From Clostridiaceae bacterium (lineage in GTDB: Bacteria > Bacillota > Clostridia > Lachnospirales > Lachnospiraceae), in assembly GCA_009911065.1 (NCBI GenBank), contig QXWR01000008.1, forward strand, positions 1 through 64,000: a stretch of DNA of 64,000 nucleotides. Direction: 5' to 3'. This document shows positions 60,708 through 64,000 of the stretch, piece by piece. Position 1 is the first letter of the stretch, and the number at the start of each line of letters is the position of its first letter. Under the pieces are notes generated by a model. The model was given only the letters and a program-made list of their open reading frames with translations, ran no database searches and was not told where the DNA came from. The position numbers and the translations under genes are program-made.

Positions 60708-61691
60708 GTGGATCTTGAAAAAATATCCATAGAACGGATCCGTATGGCTTCAGAAATGAGTTTGCGTCATTATGAGAAGCCGATCGTATGTACTTATTCA
60801 GGCGGGAAGGATTCTGATGTAATGTTGGAATTATTCAAGCGAAGCGGCGTTCCTTTTGAGGTTCATAACAGCCATACGACAGTTGACGCGCCGCAGACGG
60901 TTTATCATATTCGGGAAAAATTCAAGGAATTAGAAAATCTGGGGATTAAATGCGAAATTGAAAAGCCGCTTATCAATAAATCAGATCCGAAAAAGCGGCG
61001 GTTTACCATGTGGAGCCTGATTGTAAAAAAGAAAATGCCGCCGACGCGCCTTGCAAGATATTGTTGTGCGATTCTGAAAGAAACGTCTTGCCGGAATCGT
61101 ATGATCGCAACTGGCGTTCGCTGGGATGAAAGCCACGCCAGGAGCCAGCGATCGGAATTTGAAGTATTAGGCAAAACAAAAAAGGATAGAATCGGGCTGA
61201 ATGATACCGACATAACGGGCCAGGAGCAAAAGCCGGAATATGAACAGCTTTCCCTTCCGGGAATTGAAAACCAGGGGGAAATAATGCTGATGAATGACAA
61301 CGGGAAAAAGCGGAAATTCATTGAACGGTGCGAACTGAAAGCAAAAACCGTATGCAATCCAATTATTGAATGGAAAGACAACGACATATGGCAATTTATA
61401 CAATCTGAAAAAATAAAGGTGAATCCGCTTTATGAAATGGGATTTTGTCGCGTCGGGTGTATTGGCTGCCCTATGGCAGATAAAGCAAGATATTTTGAAT
61501 TTCAGCTATTCCCCAAATACAGGCAAGCATATATTCACGCCTTCGAAAAAATGTTAGAAGCCTTAAATGCGGACGGAACCAGCAGAAAACCACGATGGAA
61601 AACCGGCGAAGATGTTTTCGCCTGGTGGATGGAAGAACAGACTATTCCTGGACAAATGGGTTTTGATGATTACGAGGATCTTTTCTTATGA
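60708..61691 (+). CDS. Phage PAPS-reductase/DndC-like PP-loop protein
   Basis: 327 residues. PP-loop ATPase motif YSGGKDSDVMLELF near the N-terminus; YCC and later GFCRVGCIGCP give the four cysteines arranged as in 4Fe-4S adenylyl-sulfate reductases. A long basic insertion is seen between them. Proteins of this kind occur in many phages next to DNA methylases and are proposed to take part in DNA modification or sulfur transfer; the reaction is not established. I take the GTG at 60708, which has AAGGGGTGA eight bases upstream; the GTG at 60696 is too close to it. It overlaps the methylase gene by four bases. Confidence 0.82.
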   Translation: MDLEKISIERIRMASEMSLRHYEKPIVCTYSGGKDSDVMLELFKRSGVPFEVHNSHTTVDAPQTVYHIREKFKELENLGIKCEIEKPLINKSDPKKRRFTMWSLIVKKKMPPTRLARYCCAILKETSCRNRMIATGVRWDESHARSQRSEFEVLGKTKKDRIGLNDTDITGQEQKPEYEQLSLPGIENQGEIMLMNDNGKKRKFIERCELKAKTVCNPIIEWKDNDIWQFIQSEKIKVNPLYEMGFCRVGCIGCPMADKARYFEFQLFPKYRQAYIHAFEKMLEALNADGTSRKPRWKTGEDVFAWWMEEQTIPGQMGFDDYEDLFL

Positions 61692-62425
61692 AATATGTCG
61701 GAAGCAAGGCCAGAATCAGCAGACACATTCTTCCTATCATCCAGGGAGCTATTGACAGAAACGGTATTGAAACCTATGTTGAGCCGTTTGTTGGCGGCGG
61801 GAATCTGATTGACAAAGTGCATTGTCAAAACCGGATCGGCTATGACAATAACGAATATTTGATCGGATTCTGGCAAGCCCTACAAACTGGATGGAATCCC
61901 GGAACGGTTCCAATGTCCAAAGAACTGTATACACAGATAAAGGACTATAAAGAACTATTCCGGCCGGAAGTGGTGGCGCTTGCGGGATTTTGCGCCACAT
62001 ATAACGCAAAATGGTTCGGGGGATATGCCGGAACCGTAAAGACTAAAACCGGCGAAATTCGGAATTATTACGATGAAGCCGTTAGAAATGTCTTAAAACA
62101 GATCCCCGCCCTGGCGGATGTGGTTTTTCAGGCGAAAAGCTATGACGAAATCAATCTTTCCGGCTGCCTGGTTTATTGCGATCCGCCATATGAGGGAACT
62201 ACAAAGTATATAGGCAGCTTTAATCATTCCCGCTATTGGGAATGGGTGCGGAAAATGAGCGAAAACAATATTGTTATTTGCAGCGAATACGCCGCGCCTG
62301 ATGATTTTATCTGCATATGGGAAATGGAACGGACAACGACACTTGACAAGGCCAGCCGCATAAAAGCGATAGAACGGTTATTTGTCCGGCGCGGTTCGGG
62401 GGGGGGGTATTTGCAATTTACATAA
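61688..62425 (+). CDS. DNA adenine methyltransferase (D12 class / Dam-like)
   Basis: 245 residues. The SAM site is VEPFVGGGNLIDKV, the catalytic motif CDPPYEGTTKYIG (DPPY), and the opening MKYVGSKARI matches the D12 class. It should methylate the N6 of adenine in a short target; the target cannot be read. A run of ten G (62398-62407) lies 18 bases before the stop, inside the last codons (Gly-Gly-Gly). A one-base change would shift the frame and replace only the last few residues or extend the protein. Confidence 0.88.
   Translation: MKYVGSKARISRHILPIIQGAIDRNGIETYVEPFVGGGNLIDKVHCQNRIGYDNNEYLIGFWQALQTGWNPGTVPMSKELYTQIKDYKELFRPEVVALAGFCATYNAKWFGGYAGTVKTKTGEIRNYYDEAVRNVLKQIPALADVVFQAKSYDEINLSGCLVYCDPPYEGTTKYIGSFNHSRYWEWVRKMSENNIVICSEYAAPDDFICIWEMERTTTLDKASRIKAIERLFVRRGSGGGYLQFT
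62398..62407 (+). repeat. G10 homopolymer in the methyltransferase gene
   Basis: Ten consecutive G between TTC and TATTTGC close to the 3' end of the adenine methyltransferase gene. Such runs can slip during replication and switch reading frames. Confidence 0.9.
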
Positions 62426-62476
62426 TACGGATAAGGCCCCGTTATGGCCTTGAATATAGAGGAAGGAGAAAAGCAA

Positions 62477-62872
62477 ATGTTACATGTTGATCTGTCACAG
62501 CTTGCGGGCGGAACGCTTCAGGAAAAATTTGATCGTGAGATTACGCGGGTTATTGAAAACATGCAAGATCCGAACACGCCATTCGGAGAAAAGCGGAAAA
62601 TCACAATCAATATTTCCTTCGTCCAGAACGAAATGCGCGACGACGCAAAGATCGAAATTTCTTTAAATTCCAAACTTGCCGGGGTTATATCCGCGAAAAC
62701 TAATTTCGCTATGGGTAAAAACCTGGAAAACGGTGAAGTTGTGGTGAATGAGTACGGGAAACAGATTCCCGGCCAGATGTCATTTTCCGACATAGGCCAG
62801 AAAGAGGAAACAACAGGCGCCAAAGTGACGCCGATCCAGCAGCCGCGGAAACTTGGCGTAAATCAAGGATAA
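62477..62872 (+). CDS. Phage protein of the replication-terminator-protein-like family
   Basis: 131 residues from the ATG at 62477 (AAGGAG upstream). Pattern LSQLAGGTLQEKFDREITRVIENMQDPNT then KRKITINISFVQNEMRDDAKIEI and a C-terminal GKQIPGQMSF is typical of a phage protein that databases call replication terminator protein; this is a naming by similarity, and the actual role is unknown. The upstream ATG at 62444 has no ribosome-binding site. Confidence 0.65.
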   Translation: MLHVDLSQLAGGTLQEKFDREITRVIENMQDPNTPFGEKRKITINISFVQNEMRDDAKIEISLNSKLAGVISAKTNFAMGKNLENGEVVVNEYGKQIPGQMSFSDIGQKEETTGAKVTPIQQPRKLGVNQG

Positions 62873-62887
62873 AGAGAGGAAAAGAGC

Positions 62888-63625
62888 ATGATCAAAGAAG
62901 CATTACAGTACATCATAGGGCTTCAGCAGCCCCGTGTTGAGGAAATCAAAGGTAAACATTATTACTTCTACAACGGATCGCCTATGTTATTAGGCGAATG
63001 TCGCACTTGTGACGCGCTGGAAATTTCAACGCTTACTTCGCTTGTGGAGTACATCAAAGGACGCCTGGCGGATGATTTCGCCGCGGCTGGGGCGGTTCCT
63101 AAAATGATTGTACATGTAAAATCTGAAACCGAAGTCCGGCTTGTATCTGCCTTTAATGGAGATATGGACAGATGGGAGATCGCGACGGCGAAGGCCAGGG
63201 TTCCGGAAATCCAGCTGAATAGATTCATGGATCAGGAAAACTTTATCATTCAAATGCAGTCAATGTTTATCGAAACACCGGACAAAGCGATCGTTATGCA
63301 AGTGGCCGGAAATGTGGAGGATAAAACCGTCGCAAATTACGGCGACGATGGAGTGACACAAAAAGCCACAATCAAAAGCGGGCTTTCCGGAATGGAAGAT
63401 GTTCTTGTACCTAATCCCGTAAAATTGCGGCCGTTCCGGACATTCCATGAAATTGATCAGCCGGAAATTGCTTTTGTATTCCGCATGAGGAACGGATCAA
63501 ACGGCGTTTCTTGTGCATTGTTTGAAGCGGACGGCGGCGCGTGGAAATTTGACGCGGTTCACAGTATCGCGGAATATCTCAAAAATGAGTTGAAAGGCGT
63601 GGAGAATGTCGCCATTTTATCATAG
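62888..63625 (+). CDS. Prophage early protein, function unknown
   Basis: 245 residues with no recognised motif; globular, mixed alpha/beta, rather acidic. It follows the replication-terminator-like gene by 15 bases with AGAGGAAAAGAGC as ribosome-binding site, as usual for the early region of clostridial phages. Confidence 0.7.
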   Translation: MIKEALQYIIGLQQPRVEEIKGKHYYFYNGSPMLLGECRTCDALEISTLTSLVEYIKGRLADDFAAAGAVPKMIVHVKSETEVRLVSAFNGDMDRWEIATAKARVPEIQLNRFMDQENFIIQMQSMFIETPDKAIVMQVAGNVEDKTVANYGDDGVTQKATIKSGLSGMEDVLVPNPVKLRPFRTFHEIDQPEIAFVFRMRNGSNGVSCALFEADGGAWKFDAVHSIAEYLKNELKGVENVAILS

Positions 63626-63688
63626 CGATATTTTCCAGGCACAAACGAACAAAAGCCGCGAAATGGCTTTCTAATAACATGAAAGGGC

Positions 63689-64000
63689 GTGATCAATACG
63701 GCAAAAAATACTTTTTCGATTTATGACACAACAATTTCTTTTGTAAACAATACAGAAAATGCGCCGGATAGATACTGGAACAAGTACAAATACCGGCACT
63801 ATGGATATTTTTATCAGCTGATCAATATGCTGGGCGCCGAAGGCTTTAATGTCTGCATGGATCCGGATGTTGACAAAATTATAAGGCGCGATCACTGGAT
63901 AGGAAAGCGCGGGGATCTGGAATTTCATGCTGAAAAATATCCTGGCGGCTTCAAAATCGAATTCTTTCAAAATGTGGTACATGAAAATTCACACGGCGGG
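63689..64000 (+). CDS. Prophage protein, unknown, cut by the right edge
   Basis: The frame from a GTG at 63689 is open to the end of the window (104 codons). It contains NKYKYRHYGYFYQLINMLG and GKRGDLEFHAEKYPGGFKIE, and I recognise no family. The start is uncertain: AAAGGGCGTGA is too close to the GTG and no ATG in frame lies nearby before position 63820. Confidence 0.6.
   Translation, partial: MINTAKNTFSIYDTTISFVNNTENAPDRYWNKYKYRHYGYFYQLINMLGAEGFNVCMDPDVDKIIRRDHWIGKRGDLEFHAEKYPGGFKIEFFQNVVHENSHGG

Larger units (their letters stand above)
56300..64000. mobile_element. Left part of a prophage (or phage-like element), continues beyond the window
   Basis: The block starts at the junction in the adhesin gene and contains a large serine integrase, a leftward lysogeny module, an XRE repressor, a divergent operator region and a rightward early module (PAPS-reductase-like, adenine methylase, replication-terminator-like and unknown genes). 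This is the standard order of the early half of temperate siphophages in Clostridia. Structural genes are not in view, so an integrative element cannot be excluded. The left boundary is approximate. Confidence 0.8.

Noticed and set aside
1-64000. tRNA, rRNA or CRISPR array
   Set aside because: On reading the intergenic regions I saw no cloverleaf with CCA-type end, no rRNA segments, and no regularly spaced repeats beyond the two-copy tandems listed.

Overview
The window looks like chromosome of a spore-forming, anaerobic member of the Clostridia, most likely Lachnospiraceae. It carries a spore germination protease (gpr), a GerM-type lipoprotein, the clostridial ireB-ruvX-DUF1292-fur-rnj-trmR-trhP-era cluster, a comEC-holA/rpsT locus, an extracellular flavin-type reductase and a giant sortase-anchored SpaA/Cna-B surface protein. 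Family placement is inferred from gene content and order; I ran no search. I see no rRNA, tRNA or CRISPR array.

Layout. 1-67 is the 5' end of a truncated minus-strand gene. 387-6297 is a carbohydrate module: two ABC permeases, a BNR/sialidase-like protein and a solute-binding lipoprotein on the minus strand, with a divergent AraC regulator. 6386-8655 holds recO, a voltage-gated K+ channel and a NusG-domain-II membrane protein. 8810-12113 (plus) holds an Ogg-type DNA glycosylase and a lipoprotein flavin reductase. 12187-22892 is one long minus-strand housekeeping operon running ireB, ruvX, DUF1292, fur, rnj, short mltG-like, trmR, trhP, ydcF, M16C protease, era. 23035-30355 holds mtaB, a degenerate HPr (plus), and the gpr-prmA-rsmE-cysteine desulfurase-thiI operon. 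30637 rpsT (plus) converges on an operon running down from 40559: ABC exporter, degV, sensor kinase, gerM, comEC, Bax-inhibitor-like, holA. 40605-45120 holds an unknown gene, a zinc-ribbon/NERD-like pair and gpmI. 45204-47951 encodes a Tet(M)-like ribosome-protection GTPase fused to a Rae1/YacP-type NYN nuclease domain. 47964-56246 is a roughly 2,760-residue LPQTG adhesin.

From about 56,300 to the right edge the sequence is a prophage (or phage-like element). A large serine integrase points at the junction. Next come a small lysogeny block, an XRE repressor with a divergent promoter/operator switch, and a rightward early block (PAPS-reductase-like protein, adenine methyltransferase with a G10 tract, replication-terminator-like protein and unknowns).

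Two points stand out. First, the adhesin frame runs, without a start codon or ribosome-binding site, straight into the integrase terminator. This suggests the phage inserted in the signal-peptide end of the adhesin gene, separating it, and probably the co-transcribed GTPase-nuclease gene, from the native promoter; excision would restore it. Second, the GTPase-nuclease fusion joins a factor that enters the ribosomal A site to a nuclease of the family that cleaves mRNA in the A site, which would be a single-chain ribosome-directed mRNA cleavage factor.
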